Source: Sinorhizobium fredii
GTDB lineage: Bacteria; Pseudomonadota; Alphaproteobacteria; Rhizobiales; Rhizobiaceae
Direction: 5' to 3'
Assembly (NCBI RefSeq): GCF_002944405.1
Contig: NZ_CP024310.1
Span: 1,488,001 to 1,552,000, forward strand
Length of the DNA stretch: 64,000 nucleotides
The position numbers and the translations under genes were made by a program. The notes beneath the pieces were generated by a model. It saw only the letters and a list, made by a program, of their open reading frames with translations, did no database searches and had not been told where the DNA came from. This document shows, piece after piece, positions 7,345-16,797 of the stretch (position 1 is its first letter; each line of letters begins with the position of its first letter).

Positions 7345-8601
7345 TCAGGCGCCCTTGCCGCCGGAAAATTTTTCGAGGGACTGCGCGAGTTCCGGATGGT
7401 CTTTGGCATAGTCGGCTAGCGGGATACCGGCGACCGCCGCCTCCCAGGCCTGGCGCACCGCCCTGACGCCGGCGCCGGCGCCGCCCGGATGGCTGACGAT
7501 GCCGCCGCCGCAGAGATAAAGCAGATCGGTCGAGCCGCCGGTACGGGCATAGGTCTCAGGCGCCTGGCCGCCCCACTGGCCGGAGCCGACGACCGGCAAC
7601 GGGCAATCCCGCCCGGAAAAGAGCGGCGTGCTGACCGCCTTGAACGATTTGACGAAGCTCTCGTCCGGCTCCCAATACTTGACGCGGATGCCGTTGATCT
7701 GGAACTGGTCGACGCCGATCAATCGCCAGAATTGCTGCCAGACCGAAAATTCCATCCCAAGGCCGCCGTGGCGGGTGTGGATATCCCAGCCGTTCCGATG
7801 CGCATGAAGAACGATCCCGGAGCGCTTGCGCAGGAAGGCAACGCCGCCCATGCCGATCGAATTGATGTTTACGACGCCGGCGTTGCCGCCCGCCTGAACG
7901 ACGAGGTCATGGTTGCGCATCATCTCGTCGGGATCGGTGTGCGAAATGCCGAAGGCGTACATGACCTTCTTGCCGGTCTTCTGCTCGTGGTCGAGGATGC
8001 GCGGCATGATCGCGGCGACCCGCTCCTTCAGCGGCGAATAGGCCGGGCTCATCAGCTTCTCGTCGTCCTTGACGAAATCGACGCCGGAGGACACGAGGTC
8101 GCCCACCAGCTCCGCCGTCTCCTCCGGCCTGAGACCCAAGGCGGGCTTGACGATGGTGCCGATGATCGGGCGCTTGTCAACGCCGGTCAGCCGGCGGCTG
8201 CCGGCGACGCCGAACTGCGGCCCGGGATGGGCGGCAGCAAATTCCGGCGGCAGTTTCAGGTCGACGACGCGGATGCCGGTCATCCCCTTGATCGAATAGA
8301 CGCCGCCGATCGCGATTGTCATGAGCGCGGCGAGATCCGTGCCGATCGCATCGAGCGGAAAGGCGATCTCCGCCTCGGCCCGGTTGAAACGCTGTGCCCC
8401 GCCGCCCTCCTCCGGCCAGGCGGGCCGGTCGGCCGGCTCCAGATGCCTGATGGCGACGACCCGAGCCGCGACGCGCGCCTTCAGCTCCTCGGTTTCGCCC
8501 GGCACCGGCACGAAGGTTCCGGTCGACTGATCGCTGGCAATCTTTGCCGCCATCGCCTCGACGTCGCCGGGTGTCTCGATGCGGTAGGTGATGCGGATCA
8601 C
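7345..8601 (-). CDS. oiaX: RuBisCO-like protein, 3-oxo-isoapionate-4-phosphate transcarboxylase/hydrolase
   Basis: This 418-residue form III/IV RuBisCO large-subunit homologue keeps the proton-abstracting Lys in GTIVKPALGL, the carbamate/metal-binding motif DFVKDDE (about residues 175-181) and the HAHR histidine region. The loop-6 lysine of true RuBisCO is missing; the equivalent segment reads GSGQWGGQ. That pattern excludes CO2 fixation and fits the decarboxylating/hydrolysing RLPs of apiose breakdown, where OiaX gives 3-phosphoglycerate and glycolate. The start is GTG after GAGGGG; an ATG 17 bases earlier is out of frame. The candidate operator lies 43 bp upstream. The gene leads an oiaX-oiaK operon, divergent from the FadR-type regulator. 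Confidence 0.9.
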   Translation of the reverse strand: MIRITYRIETPGDVEAMAAKIASDQSTGTFVPVPGETEELKARVAARVVAIRHLEPADRPAWPEEGGGAQRFNRAEAEIAFPLDAIGTDLAALMTIAIGGVYSIKGMTGIRVVDLKLPPEFAAAHPGPQFGVAGSRRLTGVDKRPIIGTIVKPALGLRPEETAELVGDLVSSGVDFVKDDEKLMSPAYSPLKERVAAIMPRILDHEQKTGKKVMYAFGISHTDPDEMMRNHDLVVQAGGNAGVVNINSIGMGGVAFLRKRSGIVLHAHRNGWDIHTRHGGLGMEFSVWQQFWRLIGVDQFQINGIRVKYWEPDESFVKSFKAVSTPLFSGRDCPLPVVGSGQWGGQAPETYARTGGSTDLLYLCGGGIVSHPGGAGAGVRAVRQAWEAAVAGIPLADYAKDHPELAQSLEKFSGGKGA

Positions 8602-8644
8602 GGCGGTTTGCCCCTCATGAAAATCAGTGGCCTCGTTCCCTCAA

Positions 8645-8658
8645 CTGGTATAATGAGT
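8645..8658. promoter_or_regulatory. putative FadR-type operator upstream of oiaX
   Basis: On the minus strand this reads ACTCATTATACCAG. The same sequence with one change, ACTCATCATACCAG, is at 17665-17678 ahead of apnO. Both end about 40 bp before the start codon (43 and 39 nt), so they probably mark a shared promoter/operator used by the adjacent FCD regulator. Confidence 0.55.
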
Positions 8659-8767
8659 ATCTGAGCTGCGCAAGCGAAATCGCGTGAGCCGGCCGGTGAG
8701 GGCGAGATTTCCTCGCCACGGAAAACGTGCATATAGAGGGACGAGCGAGAATAGCGGTGGAGTTCAC

Positions 8768-9481
8768 ATGGCGATTCAATCAGAACCTATCGTCCGCAGG
8801 AAGCTTTCCGACGAGGTCTTCGCCCGGCTGAAGGCGCTGATCGAAACCGGCGAATTGCAGCCCGGCGACGAGATGCCGTCGGAGCGGATGCTGATGGAGC
8901 GTTTTCAGGTCGGCCGCCCGGCCATTCGCGAAGCCATGCAGACGCTTGCCAATATGGGGCTGATTGAGATTTCGCATGGCGAGCGCGCCAGGGTGCTGCA
9001 GCCGACGGCGCAATCGCTCCTGAGGCAGGTGGACGTCGCCGCCAAGATCATGCTTTCGGCGTCCTCGGACTCGCTCGAGCACCTGAAGAACGCGCGAATC
9101 TTCTTCGAGCGCGGCATGGTGCGCGAGGCCGCAAGCCGCGCTACGACGGCTGATGTCGCCGCGCTCGAGGAGATCTTGAAGCGCCAGCGCGCCGCGCTTG
9201 GCAATTCCGACTCCTTCATCGCCGCCGACATGGCCTTCCACGGCCGCATCGCTGAGATCTCCGGCAATCCGATCTTCAGTGCCGTGAGCGAAGCGATGCT
9301 CGGCTGGCTCAAGGAATATCATACGGAAATGCTGATCTGGACCGGCAGGGAGAACGTGACGCTCTCCGAGCATGCGGAGATCATCGACTGCATCCAGCGC
9401 GGCAAGCCTGATGAGGCCGAGCAGTCGATGATCAAGCATCTCGAGCGTTCGCGGGCGCTTTATGCGCCGAAGGGCAAATAG
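8768..9481 (+). CDS. FadR/GntR-family regulator (FCD domain), likely regulator of apiose genes
   Basis: This 237-residue protein has a winged-helix N-terminus (KLSDEVFARLKALIETGELQPGDEMPSERMLMERF, then a helix with GRPAIREAMQTL) and an all-helical FCD domain with metal/ligand histidines in the segments DMAFHGRIAEISGN and LSEHAEIIDCI. The chosen ATG follows GTGGAG; the frame extends upstream to a GTG at 8684 but without a ribosome site. It is transcribed divergently from oiaX-oiaK and converges on apnL. Its position between the two apiose operons and the shared 14-mer suggest it controls both. Confidence 0.88.
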   Translation: MAIQSEPIVRRKLSDEVFARLKALIETGELQPGDEMPSERMLMERFQVGRPAIREAMQTLANMGLIEISHGERARVLQPTAQSLLRQVDVAAKIMLSASSDSLEHLKNARIFFERGMVREAASRATTADVAALEEILKRQRAALGNSDSFIAADMAFHGRIAEISGNPIFSAVSEAMLGWLKEYHTEMLIWTGRENVTLSEHAEIIDCIQRGKPDEAEQSMIKHLERSRALYAPKGK

Positions 9482-9533
9482 ATTACGCTTGGGAGCGCTC
9501 TACCCCCTGTGGCCTGCCGCAGTGGCAAACCGA

Positions 9534-11450
9534 TTAGAGAATTTCGATCCGGGCGACCGCATAGGCCGGGAGCACAACGTCAGCACTTTCATGCGGCCTC
9601 GCCTCAGGCTCTCTTGCGCCGTTGCGGAGCCAGCCTTCGTCCAAGAGGAGGAGGCTCCGCCTCCCCGGCTCGGCGAGCGTCACCGTCTGCGGATTGGGGG
9701 TGAGATTGGCAAGCAGCAAGGTGATCGTACCATCGAGTTCGGCGCCGAGCCCTAGAACCCGATCCGCCACGCAGGTCTCGATGGCGATGCCCTCGCCCCC
9801 AGAAAGCTCGGCAAGCCAGCGCAACACATAGAACAGCGGCCTCGGGGAGCCCTCCTTGACCGGCTCGCCCGGCCCGGCCACCAGCCCAAACGGACCGGCA
9901 AGCGTCGAAAGCGTCAGCACCTCGACTTCCGCCTCCGCCACGGTCGCCGCATAGGCGAGCGTCCAGGCGGCGCCGAAGAGCGCATTGTGACGCGGATCGC
10001 GGTTGGCCATGGCGATACGCTTGCCGGACGGATTGTCCTTTGTCTGGCTGCCATAAGGGTTCTGGCGCATGGCGATGGTGGAAGGGCCGATGCGGTAGGG
10101 CTTGTCGCCATAGATCACCCGCACCGAGCGCGTCACGTCGCGGAGCGCTTCGAAGGTCTGCATGACGCTGAGATCATCGGCAGCGTGGACGATCGGATTG
10201 GTGCAATGTGTCACATAGGCGAGCCGATTGGCCGGCGCGCGCTTGCGGTTGAGCTCGGTGAAATAGCTGAACATGCCGCCCCCGAGCGGCACGCCGGGAA
10301 AAGCTCTTTGCGCAGCCTGATAGACATCTTCGAGCGGCGGGCATTCCGGCCAGGCGCTGCCCGGCGGCGTCGATTGGCGGTCGACCGATGGCGACACGGC
10401 AAGGCTTGCGAGCCTCAGTCCACTGTCACGCACCATCCGGGCGATCTCGCCCAGCTCGTCATCCAACGGGCGTCGGCAAGGAACGAAGCATTCTAGCGTC
10501 ACCGCTGCGCCGGATGTATCGGCCATCTGCCGGAAGTGCCTCAGCGCCGCGGCGCCATGGCCGGCACCCGGATCGAAATGGCAGATCAGATGCCGCGCAC
10601 CCAGCACGCGGATCAGTCCGGCTTCGAGAAGCTCATCGCCCGCCTCGTCGGGTCGAAGCCCGATACCGATTGCCGGCAACTTGCCTTGATCGCGCCTCAG
10701 CGAAATTTCGATCGGGACCGGCTTTGTAGCGACCACCGCAACGGCATCGAGCTGGCGGATCGATAACCGAACGGCCTGGTGAACCGTCTCCCCGGCTTTC
10801 AGCACATAGGGCCAGGGAAGCGCCAGCGGCCGCACATAGATTTTGTAGGAGCCGTCGGTCCAGTTGCGCTGGTCCTCCATTTCGAAGACGTCGCCGATCA
10901 TGCGGCACTCGGCCTCGATGCCGGGCATCACCTCATAGGTAATCGCGGCGATATCCTTGAACGGCTGCCAGGGCTCGATCAGATCGGGGAAGACCGAACG
11001 CTCGACGGAACCATCGCCATGCTCGACCGTGACTGCCCGGCCGGCGACGCCGACGATCGGATGCAGGATCGCAAAGCCGGCGCGCGCCGTTTCGAAATTG
11101 CGATCCGGCGTGTAACGCGCATCGAAGATGAGCGCGTCGGGGAAGACTTCGATGGTCGACCGACAGTCAAGCACCGCGCCGTTGGGAGCCTGGAACCGGG
11201 CGTCGTAACGGACGATGGTCGCCGCCTCTTCCTCTTCGACGGTCAGGCCGGTGATCGCGGCCTCACATGTCCCCCAGTCGCGGTCGCGCACGAGAAAGGA
11301 TATCGCCCGCAGCACCTCCTTGCCGGAAAAACGGATCATGCGCAGATTGCCGCCGACGAGCTCGGCGCTGAGCCGGCCTGCTTCGAGGCGCCGCGGCACC
11401 GGCTCCGGCTCTTCCGTCCCGAAGAGGAGAAAGATGCGGGAAGCCGTCAT
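9534..11450 (-). CDS. apnL: D-apionate lactonase-like protein
   Basis: This 638-residue protein has no common textbook motif, but its start (IFLLFGTEEPEPVPRRLEAG), size and context agree with ApnL, which opens D-apionolactone to D-apionate. The N-terminal half looks like a beta-sandwich (WGTCEAAITGLTVEEEEA, VEHGDGSVERSVFPDLIEPW), the central part like a TIM barrel (LLEAGLIRVLGARHLICHFDPG, LGGGMFSYFTELNRKRAP), and it ends in a glycosidase-like small beta domain. The ATG at 11450 overlaps the apsD stop by 4 bp, so translation is likely coupled. It is the last gene of the seven-gene minus-strand operon that starts at 17625. Identification rests on remembered family sequence and synteny. Confidence 0.8.
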   Translation of the reverse strand: MTASRIFLLFGTEEPEPVPRRLEAGRLSAELVGGNLRMIRFSGKEVLRAISFLVRDRDWGTCEAAITGLTVEEEEAATIVRYDARFQAPNGAVLDCRSTIEVFPDALIFDARYTPDRNFETARAGFAILHPIVGVAGRAVTVEHGDGSVERSVFPDLIEPWQPFKDIAAITYEVMPGIEAECRMIGDVFEMEDQRNWTDGSYKIYVRPLALPWPYVLKAGETVHQAVRLSIRQLDAVAVVATKPVPIEISLRRDQGKLPAIGIGLRPDEAGDELLEAGLIRVLGARHLICHFDPGAGHGAAALRHFRQMADTSGAAVTLECFVPCRRPLDDELGEIARMVRDSGLRLASLAVSPSVDRQSTPPGSAWPECPPLEDVYQAAQRAFPGVPLGGGMFSYFTELNRKRAPANRLAYVTHCTNPIVHAADDLSVMQTFEALRDVTRSVRVIYGDKPYRIGPSTIAMRQNPYGSQTKDNPSGKRIAMANRDPRHNALFGAAWTLAYAATVAEAEVEVLTLSTLAGPFGLVAGPGEPVKEGSPRPLFYVLRWLAELSGGEGIAIETCVADRVLGLGAELDGTITLLLANLTPNPQTVTLAEPGRRSLLLLDEGWLRNGAREPEARPHESADVVLPAYAVARIEIL

Positions 11451-12481
11451 CCGAGGAAATCCTCGACCGGCACGGTCTTGCCCTTGGCGGCGCTGCGATA
11501 AGATGCCTCGACCAACGCAAAGGTCTTGAGATTGTCCCTTCCTGAGGTCTCCGGTTCGCGGCCGGCGCGCAGGCAGTCGACGAAGTGCTGCTGGATCAGG
11601 CTGACGCTCTCCTGGATATTGTGCCAGGGCGCCGAGGCCCAGGGGAGAAGGCGCGGCTCGACATCCGTCACCTTCGTCCCCTCGCGCGAATGAACAGAAA
11701 GACGGTAGCCCTGCGAGAGCCGCAGCGTCCCCTTGCTGCCGTCGACTTCCAGCATGGTTTCGGGAAAAGGCTCGACCGGCAGCCTGGTGGCGTAGCTGCA
11801 ATCGACGATCGACGTGACGCCGCCGCGATGGTCGAGCATCATCGTCGCGACGTCCTCGCCGACGATCTTCGGATTGACGCGGCGTGTGCGGGCGGTCACC
11901 GACGCCGCATCGCCAAAGAGGTAGCGCGCGATGTCGAGCGCGTGGATGCCGAGGTCCTCGATGATGAAGCGCTTGCCGGTCGCGAGATATGGCTGGCCGG
12001 AATAGACGTCATAAGCCGACCGGAAGCTCACCCGACCCCAGAACACCTCGCCGATTACGCCGCTGTCGATTGCGGCCCTGGCGGCCCGGATCGGCGACTG
12101 CCAGCGGAAATTCTCGTGCACCATCATAGGCACGCCCGTCGCGGCACAGGCGGCGACCATCGCCTTGGCGTCTTCCATCGTCGGCGCGATCGGCTTTTGG
12201 CAGATCGTCGGAATGCCGTTCAGCGCTGCAATCTCGACCAGCGGCCGGTGGCTTCTGACGGTCGTCGCAATATCGACGAAATCAAAGCCGCCATCGGCAA
12301 ACAGATCCTCGGCCGAAGTATAGCGCCGCGTGACGCCGAACTCTTCGCCGACCGCCCTAAGCCGTGCCGGATCGCGGTCGCAGATGGCGACGATCCGCGC
12401 CCCCTCGGTGTCGCGCCAGCCATGCATCTGGTTGACCGCGAAAAACCCGCAGCCGATCAGGGCGCCCTTCAGAATTGCCAT
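11447..12481 (-). CDS. apsD: Gfo/Idh/MocA oxidoreductase, D-apiose dehydrogenase
   Basis: This 344-residue enzyme has the N-terminal Rossmann motif GALIGCGFFAVNQMHGWRDTEG with the CDRDPARL cofactor strand, the Gfo/Idh CQKPIAPTMEDA motif with catalytic Lys (about residue 98), and a C-terminal substrate sheet (VDGSKGTLRLSQGY). GCGFFA..N...W is characteristic of D-apiose dehydrogenases, which make D-apionolactone with NAD. It directly precedes apnL with a 4-bp overlap, giving consecutive pathway steps in one operon, and lies only 4 bp after the permease gene. Myo-inositol-dehydrogenase-like activity would be the alternative without this context. Confidence 0.87.
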   Translation of the reverse strand: MAILKGALIGCGFFAVNQMHGWRDTEGARIVAICDRDPARLRAVGEEFGVTRRYTSAEDLFADGGFDFVDIATTVRSHRPLVEIAALNGIPTICQKPIAPTMEDAKAMVAACAATGVPMMVHENFRWQSPIRAARAAIDSGVIGEVFWGRVSFRSAYDVYSGQPYLATGKRFIIEDLGIHALDIARYLFGDAASVTARTRRVNPKIVGEDVATMMLDHRGGVTSIVDCSYATRLPVEPFPETMLEVDGSKGTLRLSQGYRLSVHSREGTKVTDVEPRLLPWASAPWHNIQESVSLIQQHFVDCLRAGREPETSGRDNLKTFALVEASYRSAAKGKTVPVEDFLG

Positions 12482-12485
12482 TCAG

Positions 12486-13550
12486 TCAACCTTTCTTCGC
12501 AAGCTGCATCAGCGTCACCTGCTGCTGCAGCCGGCGTTGCGCCTGGTCCACCACGACCGCGACGATGATGACAATGCCCTTGATGACCATCTGCCAGAAG
12601 GACGAGATGCCCATCATGACGAGGCCATCGGACAGGATGCCGATGACGAAGGCACCGATGATGGTGCCGCCGATCGTGCCGCGGCCGCCGGACATGGAGG
12701 TGCCGCCAAGAACGGCTGCGGCGATGGCGTTGAGCTCGAAGGAATTGCCTGTCGCAGGATGCGAGGCCATCAGTTCCGAGGAAATAACCAGGCCGACGAT
12801 CGCCGCGCAGAAGCCGGAGAACATATAGACGAATATCTTCACGCGATCGACGCGGATGCCGGACATGCGGGCGGCCCGCTCGTTGCCGCCGACCGCGAAG
12901 ATGTGGCGGCCGATCGGCGTGTACTTGGCGACGTAAGCGGCGGCGAGCGCCACGACGATGAGGATCCAGATCGACACCGGCAGGCCGAGAAGCCGGCCGG
13001 AGCCCAAGAAGGCGAAGCCGGTCGTCGACAGTTCCGGCTTGCCGACGAGGTTCGGGAAGGTCTGGCCGTCGGAGGAAAGCAGCGCGAAACCGCGCGCCAC
13101 ATAAAGCGTGCCGAGCGTTGCGATGAACGGCGCGACGTTCAGCTTGGTGATCAGCAGGCCGTTGATCGCACCGATCAGGATGCCGACGGCGAGCGTGATC
13201 AGACACACCTCGAAGACATTGAAATAAATCGTGTAGCCGAACTGCAGGTCGATGCCGTTGAGGATCAGCCCGCCGGCCACCATGCCGCAGAGCCCGACGA
13301 TCGACCCGACGGAGAGGTCGATGCCGCCGGTGATGATCACGAAGGTCATGCCCATGGCGAGGAAGGCATTGAGCGCCACGTGCTTTGACATCAGGATAAG
13401 GTTGGCGGTCGACAGGAAGTTCGGCGCGAAGACCGAGAAGAAGGCGATCACCGCGAAGAGCGCGATGAACGTCCTGAGCTTCATTAGCGTCAGCAGCAGA
13501 GAGCCGTTCGGAGCTTCCGCAGCGTTGGTGGTGGTCGTTGCCGCTGTCAT
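12486..13550 (-). CDS. ribose/apiose-type ABC transporter permease (RbsC family)
   Basis: This 354-residue BPD_transp_2 permease has about ten hydrophobic helices, starting with LMKLRTFIALFAVIAFFSVFAPNFLS, and carries the family signatures FVIITGGIDLSVGSIVGLCGM and GRHIFAVGGNERAARMSGI. A Gly-rich segment near the end reads AVLGGTSMSGGRGTIGGTIIG. The start codon overlaps the ATPase stop by one base (TGATG type), showing coupling. It imports a monosaccharide; with the surrounding catabolic genes D-apiose or apionate is the likely cargo. Confidence 0.9.
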   Translation of the reverse strand: MTAATTTTNAAEAPNGSLLLTLMKLRTFIALFAVIAFFSVFAPNFLSTANLILMSKHVALNAFLAMGMTFVIITGGIDLSVGSIVGLCGMVAGGLILNGIDLQFGYTIYFNVFEVCLITLAVGILIGAINGLLITKLNVAPFIATLGTLYVARGFALLSSDGQTFPNLVGKPELSTTGFAFLGSGRLLGLPVSIWILIVVALAAAYVAKYTPIGRHIFAVGGNERAARMSGIRVDRVKIFVYMFSGFCAAIVGLVISSELMASHPATGNSFELNAIAAAVLGGTSMSGGRGTIGGTIIGAFVIGILSDGLVMMGISSFWQMVIKGIVIIVAVVVDQAQRRLQQQVTLMQLAKKG

Positions 13551-15100
13551 CAGGCGTGTTCCCTTGTCGTCTTGTGGCCTTCGGCCGAAGCCTTCACGAT
13601 CAACTCTTCCGTCGCCTCGGCGCGGTCGATGACAGTGACGAGCCGTCCATTGCTCATGACGGCGATGCGGTCGGAGAGCGCCATCACCTCTTCGAGGTCG
13701 GAGGTGGAAAACAGGATCGCCAGACCCTCGCCTGCCAGCCGCCGCATGGTGCGGAAGACGTCCGCCTTGGCCCCGACGTCGATGCCGCGGCTCGGCTCGT
13801 CCATCATAAGCACCTTCGGCCGGGTCATCAGCGCCTTTCCGATGACCACCTTCTGCTGGTTGCCGCCCGACATCGACGTGACCTCGAAATCGGGATTGGG
13901 CGCCTTGATGGAAAGATCGCCGATGGCCGCCTTGATCGCCGCCCGCTCCTTGTCGCCGACGATATGGAAGCCGAAGCGCAGGAAGCGCTCAAGGCTCGCC
14001 AGTGTCAGATTGCTGGCGATCGACAGCGCCTGCACCAGCCCTTCGCGCTGGCGGTCCTCCGGGATTAACGCCAGGCCGCGCCGGATCCGGTCGGAAGTAT
14101 CGCATGTGGAAACATCGGCGCCGCCGACATGGACGCGTCCGGTCGAATGCGGATGCTGGCCGATGACGCATTCGAAGAATTCGCTTCGGCCGGCACCCAT
14201 CAGCCCGTAGATGCCGAGCACTTCACCGGCCCGCACCGAGATCGACATATGGTCGACGGCAAGGCCGCCGGTGCGGCGCGGCAGGCAGATGTCCTCGGCG
14301 CGGAAAACGTCTTCACCGAGGCGGTGATCGACCGACTTGGCGAAATCCTTCGCGTCCGAACCGATCATCGAGCGGACGATCCACTTCGTGTCGATGTCCC
14401 TGACCATGGCATGACCGGTGATCTGGCCATCGCGCAAGACCGTGATGTAATCGCCGATCCGCATCAGCTCTTCGAGGCGGTGGGAGATATAGACGATCGC
14501 CACCCCTTGCGCCTTCAATTCGCGGATGACCTTGAAGAGCACATCGACCTCGGCCGCCGAAAGCGCCGAGGTCGGCTCGTCAAGAATGAGGATACGGGTA
14601 TCGAGCGAGATCGCCTTGGCGATTTCCACCAGCTGCTGCTGACCGATCGGCAGGTCTTCGACGAACGTCTCGGCATCGATGCCCGCATCGAGCCGATCGA
14701 GGAACTCGGTGGCTTTCGCGACCTGGGCACGATGATCGATGCCACGCAGGCCGCGCCTGATTTCGCGCGTAGCGAAGATGTTTTCGGCGACCGAGAGATT
14801 GCCGAAGAGATTAAGTTCCTGGAACACCATGCCGATGCCGTGGCGCTGGGCATCGCCGGGCGAGTGGAATTCGACCTCCTCGCCGTCGAGCAGGATGCGG
14901 CCGAGCGACGGCTTTTCGACGCCGGCGATGATGCGCATCAGCGTCGACTTGCCGGCGCCGTTCTCGCCGACGAGCACGTTCACCGCCCCGCGCCTGAGCG
15001 CCAGGTTGGCGTGGCGCACGGCGACGATACCGGAATAGACCTTGGTGACGTCCTCGAGGCGCAGAACGCAATCGTCGTTCTCGGGCGGGTGCAAGCTCAT
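13550..15100 (-). CDS. ribose/apiose-type ABC transporter ATP-binding protein (two NBDs)
   Basis: This 516-residue RbsA-type protein has two nucleotide-binding domains in tandem. The first has Walker A GENGAGKST, signature LPIGQQQLVEIAKAI and Walker B ILDEPTSAL. The second has GLMGAGRSEF, MSGGNQQKVVIGKAL and MMDEPSRGID. The degenerate second Walker A is normal for sugar importers of this class. The ATG at 15100 overlaps the DUF2291 gene by 4 bp; upstream codons in the same frame belong to the neighbour's antisense-free overlap and give no family residues. Confidence 0.92.
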   Translation of the reverse strand: MSLHPPENDDCVLRLEDVTKVYSGIVAVRHANLALRRGAVNVLVGENGAGKSTLMRIIAGVEKPSLGRILLDGEEVEFHSPGDAQRHGIGMVFQELNLFGNLSVAENIFATREIRRGLRGIDHRAQVAKATEFLDRLDAGIDAETFVEDLPIGQQQLVEIAKAISLDTRILILDEPTSALSAAEVDVLFKVIRELKAQGVAIVYISHRLEELMRIGDYITVLRDGQITGHAMVRDIDTKWIVRSMIGSDAKDFAKSVDHRLGEDVFRAEDICLPRRTGGLAVDHMSISVRAGEVLGIYGLMGAGRSEFFECVIGQHPHSTGRVHVGGADVSTCDTSDRIRRGLALIPEDRQREGLVQALSIASNLTLASLERFLRFGFHIVGDKERAAIKAAIGDLSIKAPNPDFEVTSMSGGNQQKVVIGKALMTRPKVLMMDEPSRGIDVGAKADVFRTMRRLAGEGLAILFSTSDLEEVMALSDRIAVMSNGRLVTVIDRAEATEELIVKASAEGHKTTREHA

Positions 15101-15741
15101 CCACTCACCGTCAGCTGCGCCGGCACGAACGACGGCAGCTGCCCCTTGGCGGGCTGCGGATAGGCGCCGATCGCCTCGAGCTTCCTGCCGACGAGCTGAT
15201 CGCGCGTGAGCTTTTCGAGCACAAGGCCGTTCACATGTGTGTTGAAGGCCTTGCCGTACTGGGCCCACTCGATCTGGTTCTTGAATTCGTTGAAGTTGAC
15301 GAAGTCGAGGCTGTCGCGGATCGCCGTGCCGCGGATCGCCGGGCCGATCTGGACACGCGCATCCGCCTTGCCGTCGCCATCGGCGTCAACCTCCACATAG
15401 GCCGAGCGCGATTTCGTCTCCGCCTTGATGATGGTGCCCGAAAGCCGCGCGGCGAAGGTCCAGGGGCTGCTTCCCTGCTTCTCCTTATGTCCGTATTTGG
15501 CGCCGGCCGCATCTGCGTCGCTTGCCGCGAGCGAGGCGACCTCCGAGAACGGCCCCGCTTTCCTGTCGAGATAGGGCACGACCTTGCTGTCCCATATCTC
15601 AGCGACCATCCGATCCGGATCGAAGCCGCCGGAAGCGGATTGCGCCGTCTCTTCGGCCGTCGGCGTCCTGATGATCTTGCAGCCCGCGAGAGCCATCATC
15701 ACCGCAAGGAATATGACGGACGCGCCCCTTGTACTTGGCAT
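15097..15741 (-). CDS. DUF2291 lipoprotein of a sugar ABC transporter locus
   Basis: This 214-residue protein has a lipoprotein signal with lipobox LAGC (FLAVMMALAGCKII), followed by GFDPDRMVAEIWDSKVVPYL and the GSSPWTFAARLSGTI motif of DUF2291. These lipoproteins occur almost only in ribose-type transporter operons, between the binding-protein and ATPase genes as here. Biochemical role unknown; an accessory in periplasmic substrate capture is plausible. It lies 60 bp downstream of the binding-protein stop, after a strong hairpin. Confidence 0.85.
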   Translation of the reverse strand: MPSTRGASVIFLAVMMALAGCKIIRTPTAEETAQSASGGFDPDRMVAEIWDSKVVPYLDRKAGPFSEVASLAASDADAAGAKYGHKEKQGSSPWTFAARLSGTIIKAETKSRSAYVEVDADGDGKADARVQIGPAIRGTAIRDSLDFVNFNEFKNQIEWAQYGKAFNTHVNGLVLEKLTRDQLVGRKLEAIGAYPQPAKGQLPSFVPAQLTVSG

Positions 15742-15760
15742 CGAAAGCTACTCCATAGCC

Positions 15761-15789
15761 CCTGCGACGCGGCTGGACCGCGTCGCAGG
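15761..15789 (-). terminator. strong intercistronic hairpin after the sugar-binding protein gene
   Basis: CCTGCGACGCGG pairs perfectly with CCGCGTCGCAGG (12 bp, 5-nt loop) 12 bp after the binding-protein stop. There is no U-tract. It is likely a 3' mRNA stabiliser or partial terminator that raises binding-protein yield over the downstream transporter genes. Confidence 0.7.
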
Positions 15790-15801
15790 TCAGGAAGAGG
15801 G

Positions 15802-16797
<996 letters not shown>

